Of a stretch of DNA of 64,000 bases, positions 34,647 to 45,567 are shown piece by piece. The DNA comes from Arthrinium phaeospermum (Eukaryota > Ascomycota > Sordariomycetes > Amphisphaeriales > Apiosporaceae). Both the position numbers and the translations under genes were made by a program. The first letter of the stretch is position 1. Every line of letters begins with the position of its first letter. The notes beneath the pieces were generated by a model that worked only from the letters and a program-made list of their open reading frames with translations, was not told where the DNA came from and made no database searches. The stretch spans positions 2,232,001 through 2,296,000 of the forward strand of contig QYRS01000009.1 of assembly GCA_006503535.1 (NCBI GenBank). Reading direction: 5' to 3'.

Positions 34647-34726
34647 TGACCGGGCCGGTGTAGCCTAGCGGTAGTATTCTTATTCATATACTTAAAGGCA
34701 AGAGGGTTCGACTCCCTCTGCGGTCA
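34647..34726 (+). ncRNA. tRNA-like Pol III element, copy 2
   Basis: This copy differs from copy 1 (2137..2216) at only a few positions: TTCATATAC versus TCTATATAC in the large loop, AAAGG versus AACGG in the variable region, and GGTTCGACTCC versus GGTTCAACTCC in the B box, where this copy matches the Pol III consensus exactly. The changes leave all stems intact. T runs follow at once (TTTTCTTTTTC from 34728). Similarity to copy 1 continues about 20 bases downstream through the T runs and a CCCC stretch, which is more than a bare tRNA gene would share. It lies just downstream of the 3' end of the SMP-30 family gene. Confidence 0.45.
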
Positions 34727-34878
34727 CTTTTCTTTTTCGAGCCCCCTCGTGGAAATCTTATTTTCTTTTTCTCTCGTTTTTGTCCAAGCCGCCTCTACGT
34801 CGCCAACGACGGGAAATGACTAGGCACATCTCTCGTCACACATATATACATAAAGCCAGCCAGCCATACTCTAGCCCT

Positions 34879-36097
34879 CTAAAGGTCGAGCTTGAACTCA
34901 TGCGGCGGCACGCCCTCAACCCCAACATCGACCCGGAACAGCCCCCCGCTGTAATCGACCTCCTGCTCCGTACCCGCCCCCTCCTCCATCCCCGCCGTCG
35001 TGATAAAGAGCTCCGTCCCAACGAACTCGACGCACGTGATATTCTGCGTCGGCAGCTTGACCTCCCCAATCACCTGGCCCGTCTTGCCCGACACCTTGAG
35101 CACGTGCGACTCGCCGTACACCGCGGTCCAGAGGTTGCCCTCGACATCGATGCGGTGGCCGTCGGGGTCGCCGGACCCCTGGTGCGCGTAGAAGACGCGC
35201 TCGTTGGAGATGGCGGCGGAACCCGCCGAAGAGGAGTAGTCGTAGGCGAGGATCTCCTTGGCCGACGAGTGCGTGAAGTACATGGTCTGGCCGTCGGGCG
35301 ACCACGATACGCTGTTGGGGATGGTCACGCCCTCCTTGAGCACGACCGAATCTTGTCGGCCGGTGAACATGTGGACGGAGCCTGGGGGCGCGCGAGAGAA
35401 GTTAGCTTGGTCAGCCTACCCGTGTAAGACGTAAATGATTGAGGGACGTTGCTGTCAGCCAGGCTGGGCCTCTCGTATTCTCATCGTAGCGGTGCGAGTG
35501 TGTGTCAGAATGCGACTTCACTTCCCCGACACACCCAACCATACAGCTCAATTGGGCGGCTCGCCATTCAATCCGACAATCTCATCTCATGCCGCCAGAC
35601 TGCTGTGAACATGGGATAAAAGGAGACCAAAGCAAAAGCAACTCACCCTCCGACTGAAAAGGCCCCAACTCGAAATCCGTCATGGTCCCCAACCAAAACC
35701 GCCCATGCGGATCGACCGCCCCATCATTCCCGCGCAGCCGCAAGTTATCCTTCATCTTATGGAACTTGGCGACGTACTCGTACGCATCCTTGCGTTCACT
35801 GGCCTTCTTGCGATCAAGAACCGCAATGCCATACTTGGCGCCGATGAGGATCCGGTCCCGCGGGTCGACCCCCGCAATGTCGGCCGTGACCGAGACCGGC
35901 GTGTCGAGCTGCTGCGTGGCGAGCGAGCCGGGCCCCTGGGCCAGGTCGACCGTGTGCAGCCGCTTCGCGATGATGTCGACGAAGCGCAGCGTGTTGGTCG
36001 CCCGCTCGTAGTAGGGGCCCTCGCCCAGCTTGCAGTGGAGCTTGAGGTAGGGCTCCTTCGCCTCCCAGGTCTGGATATCGGACGGAGGAGAAGTCAT
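34879..36097 (-). CDS. SMP-30 / gluconolactonase / LRE family protein
   Basis: Two exons from the start: 35647..36097 and 34879..35381, giving 317 aa. The start at 36097 (MTSPPSDIQTWEAK) is preferred over 36142. The six-bladed propeller of this metal-dependent lactonase family shows LGEGPYYERATNTLRFVDI at the N-terminus (Glu metal ligand), RGNDGAVDPHGRFWLGTM (Asn/Asp pair), TIPNSVSWSPDGQTMYFTHS (Asn ligand), and DGHRIDVEGNLWTAVYGE (Asp ligand), all in family order. It probably opens a sugar lactone or a related ester; the substrate is unknown. The intron (265 nt; GTGAGT donor, CCCAG acceptor) is the longest in the window, but both exon ends fit and the join codes EGSVHMF, as expected. Confidence 0.9.
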
Positions 36098-39000
36098 CTT
36101 GCTTGCTTTTTTTTTCAGTTTCGTAATACCTGAATGTCTCACTTGGTGTTGCTGTTGCTAGGGAGAACTGAGTATTTGCGGTGATGTGTGGCTTGACAGC
36201 GATTCGCTACGATTGGTGAATGAGTGAATAAGCGCTGAACGTCAATTACGTATGTTGCTAGAGCTCAGGTGGAGTTGATTGTAGCTTTCCGTCGGGTCGC
36301 GGAGCAATGCGGAGAGACGGCGTCGGGACAGCTCACCAAAACGTGTTGTCAGGTAAGGCCTAGGTATCACTTTCGGTCTTTCTAGTCTCGACGTGCAACA
36401 GTTTTGTTTCTCTCTCTCCACGGCAGAGGAGTTGGTTCGCACACAAATATTCACAGCGGATTCGCCAATGCCCAATAACATGGATAACACCAGAACTCGT
36501 ATATTTTGTTGCCATTCTATCGATTGGTGGCCACGGAATGCGGCCCTCAACCCCGCTTCGTGAATCGATTCCCCATCCGCCTATTAACAAGCCGGGCCGG
36601 TCGGCTCAGAAGCGACATCATTCTCAGAACCGAGTTGTCGGTTGCGACGAAAGAGCCAGGAAGGTTGGGAGAAGAAAATACAGTGGCGTTGTTGACCTTC
36701 CGGTCGGGTCAAGACCAAAAAGAGGGGTAGACATGTCTCGAGATATCCCGTGATGCATCCTGTACTGGGAGAACGTCAGCACGCAATGCACGTACAAAAT
36801 AGACTTCGACCCGGACAGGCGAGGTTTCGCTTTTCAGAGTCAATTCTCGGCGGAGGGCATCGCGAGATTGAAGTCTATCTGGCCATATGTTTGTGTCACG
36901 GGTCGAAGCCGAACTGCTCGCCGCCCGGTCATTGGGGCGTTTCTCAAGAGCCCACCGAAAACCACGTGGTAAGGCTGGCTCACAGACTCCGTACCGTCCG
37001 TCAACGAGACATCGTGAGTTGGGTGCCGTGGAAAAGGATGGCGCGTGCAGAGATATGACAAGTCAGTTTCAGCTGGTCGACCGGGTTCCCGGAGAACTGA
37101 GGGAGAATCAATGGTTCAGAAAGTGAGACATGGCTATTCCCGAAGAAAAAAGCGACCGGCACAGGTAAGGCTGGGGCCGACCCGAGGGAAAAAGGAGGCG
37201 ATGATTTGCCTCCTCGAATGGATGGGCGGGAAGACGTGTGGTTCCTTTTTGCTGTCTGCGCAACACATCATGATTGCATCGCTCGCATAGGTGGCTGCAT
37301 ATCAGAAACAGTGGCGAGTCTCCCCGGTATGCACGACGAGTCTCGCCTTGGGGCTGCGCGGCTGCTGCAAGGTGTGCGTGTCGAACCTACATACATACAT
37401 GCCGTACGCCAACTTACCTGCCAGCCTGCTTCTCCCATCCATGCGTGATGCCAATGTGCCATTCATCTCATGGGACTCTTGGAGGGGCACGCACATGACC
37501 GGCCGCCCTATGCACGCCCGCATGATGATCTCGTTGCGCGTTCAGCAAAAAGCAAACATTGCCGCCATGCAAAGCGATGAGACAGAGATGCATCGCGCAT
37601 CTGCGTTGTAGATTGCCAGAGATCGAAACTACAGGTACGGTACGCCCTCGGACGGAGGGACTGGTCCGGGTTGATCAGGAGTCGCTTCCGTGATGAAAGA
37701 ATGCATCTCGACCATTTGATGTCACGCTGCGGAAATGAGCCCGCCGATGGCAGATAGGTTGGGCCAAGGGTATTACTCATAATAATTTCCAGTAGATGAA
37801 GAGCGCGAAAAAAAAGGTTGGGTAATCACCGATGACGACCACCGCATCTCTGGGTGGCTCATCATTCAAACTGTTAGCGTGGGAGAAGGTGGAATAGGAC
37901 GAAGGACAAACATGTTTGACAGCAGCCGTGGCTTTCGGTGAATATCCCCTCCAATGATTCTAGCGAGCTTCTCGGCTGCTTCTACTGTGTAGCATCGGCG
38001 CGAGGCGGATCTTGCAGCAAGCAAGCAAGCAATGCGATCATGGAGAGATTGAAGGGATGATGGTACCGTCCACCTGGCCCGGCGCCATTGGAGAACCAAC
38101 GAAAGCCCTAGCAGCCCAAGTATTGGCATTAACGAGGCCGGCCTTGGGTGAATATGGCGCCCTAAAAATAAGTATGTTGGCCAGCAATCGTCGCGACGTC
38201 GCACTGCGTTTTTGCTTGCTCGGTGCTCGGATGCCATTTCCGGTGCAGTAGTGCGCTCCTGGAGAGTTCGGTTCTTTTGGATGTTTGCTTTTTCTCTCCT
38301 GATTCCAAATGCGAGGAGGGAGGCCATGCCATCCGACTGGTAGAAACATACGGCTGGGCCGGGATGAGGGATCGAATGTACGGTATCAAATTGGAAGCAG
38401 CCATGTTTCATTACCTACAGTGCTGTCAACTGTGCCTTGCTGGGCTTGCTTGCTTGCTCACATTTTTTTTTTAAAAGCAGGCAGTGAATGATAATCCGGG
38501 GGAGGAGGGCTGGAACATGAAAGGCAGATCCATGCAGTTTCCCAATACGTCAAATAAACTGCACCTCATCAATTAGCTGCAGATTTCCCCCCATGCTTAA
38601 TAATTGCATGGTCAAGTTAGGTCACGTACTTTTTCCTACCTTAATCAAACAAGCTATTGACCAGTCGATTTCTTGAAATGAGCCATTGAATGAACTTTTA
38701 GAGTGTGAGACATCTGCTCGAAAAAGCAATCCTTCTGCGGGCGCTTTTCCGACATGTTATTGTTCAGATTTGTCCCATTACCCCAACTTCCGCTCCTCCA
38801 CCGGCGGGTACTAGCAGAGAGGCAAAAAGGATAGCGGCAGAATCGATGGCAGGATCTTCCGCAGGCTGCACCGATTTGGACGGCATGTATTACTCTCTGG
38901 CAACTAGAGGGACGGCCCGGCTTTAATAAAGCAATTTAGGGTTTTGGTTCTGGTGCACACATTTGCTGTACGCGCGGTACACTACAGTAGTTCATCAGAC

Positions 39001-42000
39001 GGCGTGATTAGACGGCTTCTTAATTGACGTGACAGCGGTATATGAGATGACCTCGCGCGCAGAGGGTTTGGCTGTGCTGCCGTCATTTCAGCGCCGTTAT
39101 TTGAGGTACGGTATGATATTGTTCTGGCCAGTTCGGCGGTGTTACTCGCTCCGTTACAGCGGTGACCAGCCGAGGCCCCAAGCTCACCTGAGTTTTGTTC
39201 GGTGACGGGGGACCTTTGTCGGCAAGTTCCTAGGTCACGAACCTTGTCCGTTGCGGTGAACCTAGCAGAAGACCCTGGGAAGGAAGCCTTCGCGCGCGCA
39301 TTCCATGGAGAACACATCCATGGCTGGCTAGCGAAACATAGCCTCGTCGAATTCTCACCGTCAATGATCGCTGTAGGGTAGAGCACACCTGCAGCAAGTG
39401 GATAAAATGATGAACATGGTACATGCATCTACCGGTCAAAATCCCACGGACATTCGCCAATCACTTGCGCCATTAGCTCTGGCCTAGCCTAGGTCGCCTC
39501 TGGATGGGTCTGGCACTGAGTTTTCGGCCGAGGCTGAAACTGCTGTCGAGCGTTATATATGCAGCAAGCAGGCGGGAAAATGCAACTATCAAATCAAGTT
39601 GCGTCTTGTGTGAGGTCTTGAGAGTCTAGAGCGGTTTCACCGCCTCTTCTTCTTCTTCTTCTTCTTCGGTCTTCATGGCCGGAGTCCGATGTTGACGTTC
39701 CGGTCGACTCGCCCTCTGTGATATCGAAGATCTAAGGCAGTGTGTCATTAGCGACACATTAGATACGTCGAGAGGTTCGCGTGTACATAGAGGGAGGGAT
39801 GCGGTACCTCTCTATGCCACCCAATGCCAAATTAAACGCCCGCAAGCGTCATCTAGCGTAACCGGGTCACGAACGCCAGAAACAAGATCCAACGATATTA
39901 CGATGTTGCTCAATGGCGTGGCATTGCTGCCCGCCTTGGTCGTCAATGCGACCTAGCTTTTAATTAGCTCTGGTCACATCTTTCCACCCGGCTCGGAAGC
40001 CATGCTGGCACTGCTGCGAGGGCGTTGGGTGCATGCTATGCACCCTGAAGAGACTGTGCCGGCCTTTGCCTGTCCTGGAAACGGGCTTTCCAGAACAGCC
40101 TGAACCTTTGAGGGTGGTGATGGCTGTTGCTGCAGACAGAAGCAATCAAATAGCCAACCCGAAGCAGGTTGGTACCTCGTAGGGCAGGGCGAACTAGCCA
40201 TATGACGTGTAGCTTTGGCAACCGAGCAGGCCGGGCTTGAGCTTTGAGACCGCCCCAGTTGACGACGGGTTGAATCGTCTTGCCTTGTCTCGCCTTAGGG
40301 ATTGTCTCATACGTGCATGCGAGTTAGTACCTAAGCTGCCATCATTGCGGTCTGGCGTCTGTGCCTGTGCCTGATGAGACCGACTTCGGTTCGACTCCAG
40401 GCCGAAGGATTGGTTGCTCAAACTTTGCGCCATAGGAGATTGCAACGCCATATGCCGACATCGAAATCCGACTCCCAAGCAGATTACCTACCCCAAATAT
40501 ATGCCCATCGTCATTTGCGGATTTCGTCCTCGACCGCTTTCGGTCGCTCGTGGAGGACGATGCAGAAAGCCCAGCCCAATCCCCATAGGTGGGATACTGC
40601 ATCTGCAGTTCCCGCGCGATTGGCCTCCGATATCGACAGCGACGGCACAGCGCTGGCATCGGGCGAGTTGGTTGCACGTTACCCTGCGAGTCAACATACG
40701 AGTTGTTGGCAGGTTCGTTAGTGATAGAAAACTGTAACATGTCGTATGTATGCAAGCCGAAGCAGCTGCTGACGACATCCATCACGGCATACTGTGACAT
40801 AGCCTCACTGATCACATCGACCGATACGAATGCCCTGTCAGAGTTTAAAGCCCTGGGGCGTCCAATCTGCTGGGATGGGGGGATATTTTCTTTCTTTCTT
40901 CTTCCAGGCCGGGATGATCCTTAAAAGGCCTTTGCAGTAGGAAGGAAACGAATCCTCCATCCTCGCGCTAGGCCAGAGAGTGATGAATACGGTAAGGGAG
41001 AAGCACCAGAAGGCAATTTCGCGTGGGGAATTGGGTGGTCGCATGGAGGGCCGCATACGGGGAGGACTGTGCTTGTGTGTTTAGCGAGGGCACTTTGTTC
41101 CCTACCTCTCATCAATGGCCTGCGACTAAAAAAAAATCTGGCAGCAATCCCTTGGTCCTTGCAGACGTGCAGCTTGCTTCCCGCACATATGTACGTGCAC
41201 ATGAGATATGCAGGCTATCCTGCCGTGGCCTACCGGGGGGTCCCTTGCACTTCCCGGGATAGGCGACTTACATAAAATAGACTATGTTTAATATGTGCAA
41301 GGTGATAGCGCGTGAATAAACGCGGGTGTGGTTACTTACATAAACGTTACCTACATGTGTGCGTGGGCCTGGGTATGGAATTAGGCAATATCCATTTTGA
41401 TATCGTATCTGCGAGGCTCATGTAAGTACATGTCACGAGCGCAAGTGGAAAGGCGTCTGCATCATTGCGGCGGGTAGGACCAGTGCGCAGAAATTTCCCA
41501 GTGAGTCAATCTGCTATAGGGACAGTGTGTATATGGCATTTTAGGTTGCCCTGCCCGATCAGGTGAGATTGAATCTACATTAGGGAGCTCCAGTTGGAGA
41601 ATGGGAACTTCGGGAATGGATACATGTACGTTCGGCGGCCCCCCCTTCTTGTTCTTTTCCCCCCACCCATTCACCGACATGCTGGAAGAAGTCGGTGATC
41701 GGGGGAGCGGCAGGGACTGGATAGCTGCAGTCAGGATGGGGGGACTCGAATGCAGCCATCAGATCAGCAGTGACAGCAATAGCATGACTTCCGCATTTAA
41801 TTTGCTCGCCGGGTGGGTAGAGCGCCGTGTTTGCCAGCAGAATCTTCCAATGCCTGCCAGCAAATGTTCTCGAAGATGGGGATGATATTGCTGATTGCGT
41901 ATTGGGCTGGAATGTGGAATGGGATGCACATCATCGCAAGTTGTGAGCCAGGGCATCCCAGTCGCAAGATGTGCACCTACATTATAGTGCTTACATGGGT

Positions 42001-45000
42001 AGGGCTTTCCAGAGTTCTGGGATCAGCAGGCAGATGTTCCCACCCGACCGCTCGGGACACTTTGGGATGGATGAGGGCCAGGCGCCTACCTATCAAGCCC
42101 AAATTTTAGAGTACCTTCGTCACCTCGCGGTTCCAAGTCAACAGACCATCGCGAGAACCCTCTGAATTGACGGTTCCCTATGGCGCACATTGGGCGCGCA
42201 ATCAATCCAGGGGTCCCGGTTGGTCGCTCTGCTATTTGCTGGTTGCAGGGGATCTCCGGGACGCATCTCGTTTCGTTGACAGCCACCAGACAGGGAACCA
42301 AGATGAACTGGCCGGCCACTTGTTACTTTCCCAATGCCACGACACTCGCCTTGCTGACCAGTCATTTATGAGAGAGGCTGTACCGGACCACGTCAAAACC
42401 ACACCTCCCACCTCCTTTGTCCATTCCATGTCCAATCCAAGTGGGATGAAAAGGGTACCTGTGAGTTGGTGGTTGGCTCTGGCCGGGGGGACGGGCAACG
42501 GAGTGAGTGACGTCGAAACATGGGAGAGGCTTTAGTGACGCTGTTCCGCTTCCCCGGCACCGCTGAGCAGTCGAAAAAAACGTTTCTCTGGCGCCCTGAA
42601 AAGGCGCTAACCTCTGCATTTAGACCCAGGTACAAGTACCATGGCGCAATAGCTAGCTCTTCTGTTGGAAGGGTTCATTGATGAAATGTTATCATCCATG
42701 GAGCCATGCCCGCCTGCCCACTCAAACTGTCGCCGGCCACAAGTTTAACTGCCCGGGCCCCATCGAGCCCACATGTTTCCGACTACTGTATTCTAATAAA
42801 CCTTAGCTGCCACTCGCGGAGAATGTTTTTCGCAGTTTTTTATTGAGTCAAGTGACCCATTGTTGGTAACGATGCAGCTCCAGCGAAGGGGGACCACAAG
42901 ACTGGTGCCCATGCGGTCCACGTTGTCAACTGGGAGCAGAAAAATTGGGATGCAGGTGCTGTACTGCTGCTGGTGCGGTGCTTATGTACTGTATCAACTA
43001 CTGCAGCGCCCCATGTAGGATTCTGCGCCGTGCATTAGCTAGTAGCCTTTTTGGCTTTGGAGCCCAATTGCCCACTGATCTCCCCATTGATCACACCTCT
43101 CTGGACCTACATCCATCCTACATCCATCCTGCTGCATTCCACATGCTTGCAATCGACGTACACCTGCATGTACCTACCACTTACCACCCACGGAGTGGAC
43201 TTTTGAAGATGTGACCAGAAGCGGTAAGGAGCTTTTTCCTGCGTAGCCGCCCAACGGTGTGTGTTGGATGCGCGGACCACGGCTCGAATCAGTGCAAGGT
43301 GAGGTGACCAAGGGATATGTGCGGTGAAGTCGGGTTCGGCACCTGCCATCGTCATTACTGGCTTCAATATATTGCCATTCCGGGTGGGTTTCCCATCGCT
43401 GGATGATATGATACTGCTGACCTGACCTGTACGAACAGGACATATCCCAAAGCTGACCTGTTGTTTTTGCGCCGCTTCCCTTCTTTTTGCCGCAGAAGCG
43501 CGCGTTGGAACAGTCAGTCGCCGGGACAGCCCTTTGGTGCAGCCGCTGAGCCGCTTTTCTCGCATGGAAACCCCTTCTTCGCCTGCCGCTTTTCTGGCGT
43601 CGACAATGAGAAGAGCCAAGGTCAATTCGACGGTTACGGAGGATCACCATGCCTCTCAAATAAGCACCCCCCTCCCAGGACACTCTCTGCCTCTCTCCGG
43701 CCCACGGAAGTCCCTTCCGCTCCCACCTGCCTACATGTAGCACTGTCACTTTCACTAGTGGACTTTTTTACTTCCATAATCAATGCACTTTCTGTCATCG
43801 TCACCGGCAGAAGTCTGCTGTACGGGCTGCGCTCGTCGAGGTCCAAGCTGAGATCTACATGCCTACATACACACACATGTCGGTGGCCACTGTAGGGCGG
43901 ACACCTCTAAGGTAGGGTCTAGGTCGAACAGTGCCAGAGTGGCGGTCTTCGGCACGAATGATAACGAGGACTCGGGGTAACTTGTGCATACTGTACGGAC
44001 AACACCATCCTGTCCCGCCGACGTAAGCAATGAGACTGACACGTTGTTGAACGAATCCGACTGGGCGAGTGCCACAATGCGAGTGATTGATGGGTGTTCC
44101 CCCATAGCATTGCCGCGATTGATTGGCTCTCCTCGCCCTCTGCAAACACATACATGAATTAGCTGAGCAGAATCGAGGCGTGAAATCCGCGCGGCACGTC
44201 ATCGATTCAATATGGGACAACCATGCCATGTTCCTATTCAGATTACACATCTGCAAGAGCATTCACAGCGAGATGCGGTACGCGGGTACATGGCTAACTT
44301 TTGGAGAGGAAGAAAGAAGAAAAGAAGAAGACGACGTCCGAGCCCTGTCAACGTCCGAGCATCGATACCAAGCAGCTTTACAGGGGGCCCCTGAAGCTTG
44401 ATGCACCCCGGCCTCGGTCTCAATAAGCTAGTGTTGCTCGTTTCTTCTTGCCTCTCCATTATAGCCCCCCCATGCAAGCTCCACCCAGTTTCTGGAACAA
44501 GTTTAGGAAGTCGATGGGAAAGAAAGGGACCGCGGGCAGCTGGATGCTGATTCCCACGACCTGCTTGCTCGACTAGCTTGGCTACCAGCACAGCACAGGA
44601 CAGGACAGGAGCTAGCCAGCCAGTTGACGACCCCTTCCCTGCCAAGGACCAAAATCAATACTGTAATAAGAAATACCCCGAGAGGAGAACGCGGGCTCGC
44701 TTCTGCCCGTCATGGAATCCGGCAAGCCAAGTGCGTGATCGGGATACCTTCGACTCGCCTGGAAAGCAATCTTTTCCCCTTCCTACTGAAATCTGCAGAA
44801 AGCGTATTAGTGGAAATTTGGATCTCGCGGCCTCGTGTCGAATCGCATGAACCGTACCCAGCTTTTTTCATCTTATTGCTTCCGCGCTCTAGTCGGTTGG
44901 TCCCTTACTCGACCATCTTGCTTACTCAAAGGCGTTGGGGCTGAGGGCATTACCCACGCCGTCGCCAATCTTGGGCCACACACAGTTCAACTTTGCTGTT

Positions 45001-45567
45001 AGACACCCCCGGGTTGTCCTGCCCAGGGCGGGCTGATCTCATAGCGTGCTAAGGTGCTCGGTAGCCATTCATTGCGCCCAGGGTGCTCATCACGGCTATC
45101 ACTGGTCCGCTTTCCTGCATCTAATTCCACAGGTCACAACAAAAACTAGGCTTTCCTGGAAGCAGTTACTACCCCGGTTGGGCACTCTTTCATAAGGCAC
45201 GCACCTCTGGAGACCTTGGTTGCTTGGGAGCTGCTATCTATCTCCATCCGACAAGACAGACCAGACCAGCCATTGCATTTCACTTCACCTCCCCAGAGAG
45301 AGCGCGAGAGAGAGCGAGCGAGACAGAGACCGCCCCTCCCCATTCGACTAGACACACCTCTTTGTCATCATCGGTAATATATCACCGCGGCAGCATACCG
45401 ATATCACACTCGTGCTAGACCTGCACCGAGCCATCGAATTATATTGGATTTGGGGTATCCTAGACACATAACCAAGGTGGTAACTTCTCCCGAAGAGCCA
45501 ACTACATAGACCGTGACTGAGGTGTCACCGCATTCGAACACCCTGAAAATAGAGCTTTACGTCAGAC
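36098..45567. other. 9.5-kb gene-poor stretch upstream of the bZIP gene
   Basis: Reading both strands I found only short frames without domains or believable exon chains. Composition is normal for the genome and there is no AT-rich RIP signature. Short motifs such as CTACCTAC/GTAGGTA and simple repeats recur. It must contain the promoters of the SMP-30 gene (left end) and of the bZIP gene (right end); long noncoding transcripts or lineage-specific genes could be hidden. Confidence 0.5.
39646..39667. repeat. (CTT)n microsatellite
   Basis: About seven CTT units lie in noncoding DNA. Confidence 0.9.

Noticed and set aside
30958..36097. Methyltransferase and SMP-30 gene as parts of a secondary metabolite cluster
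   Set aside because: No polyketide synthase, peptide synthetase, terpene synthase, P450 or cluster regulator lies between or beside them.
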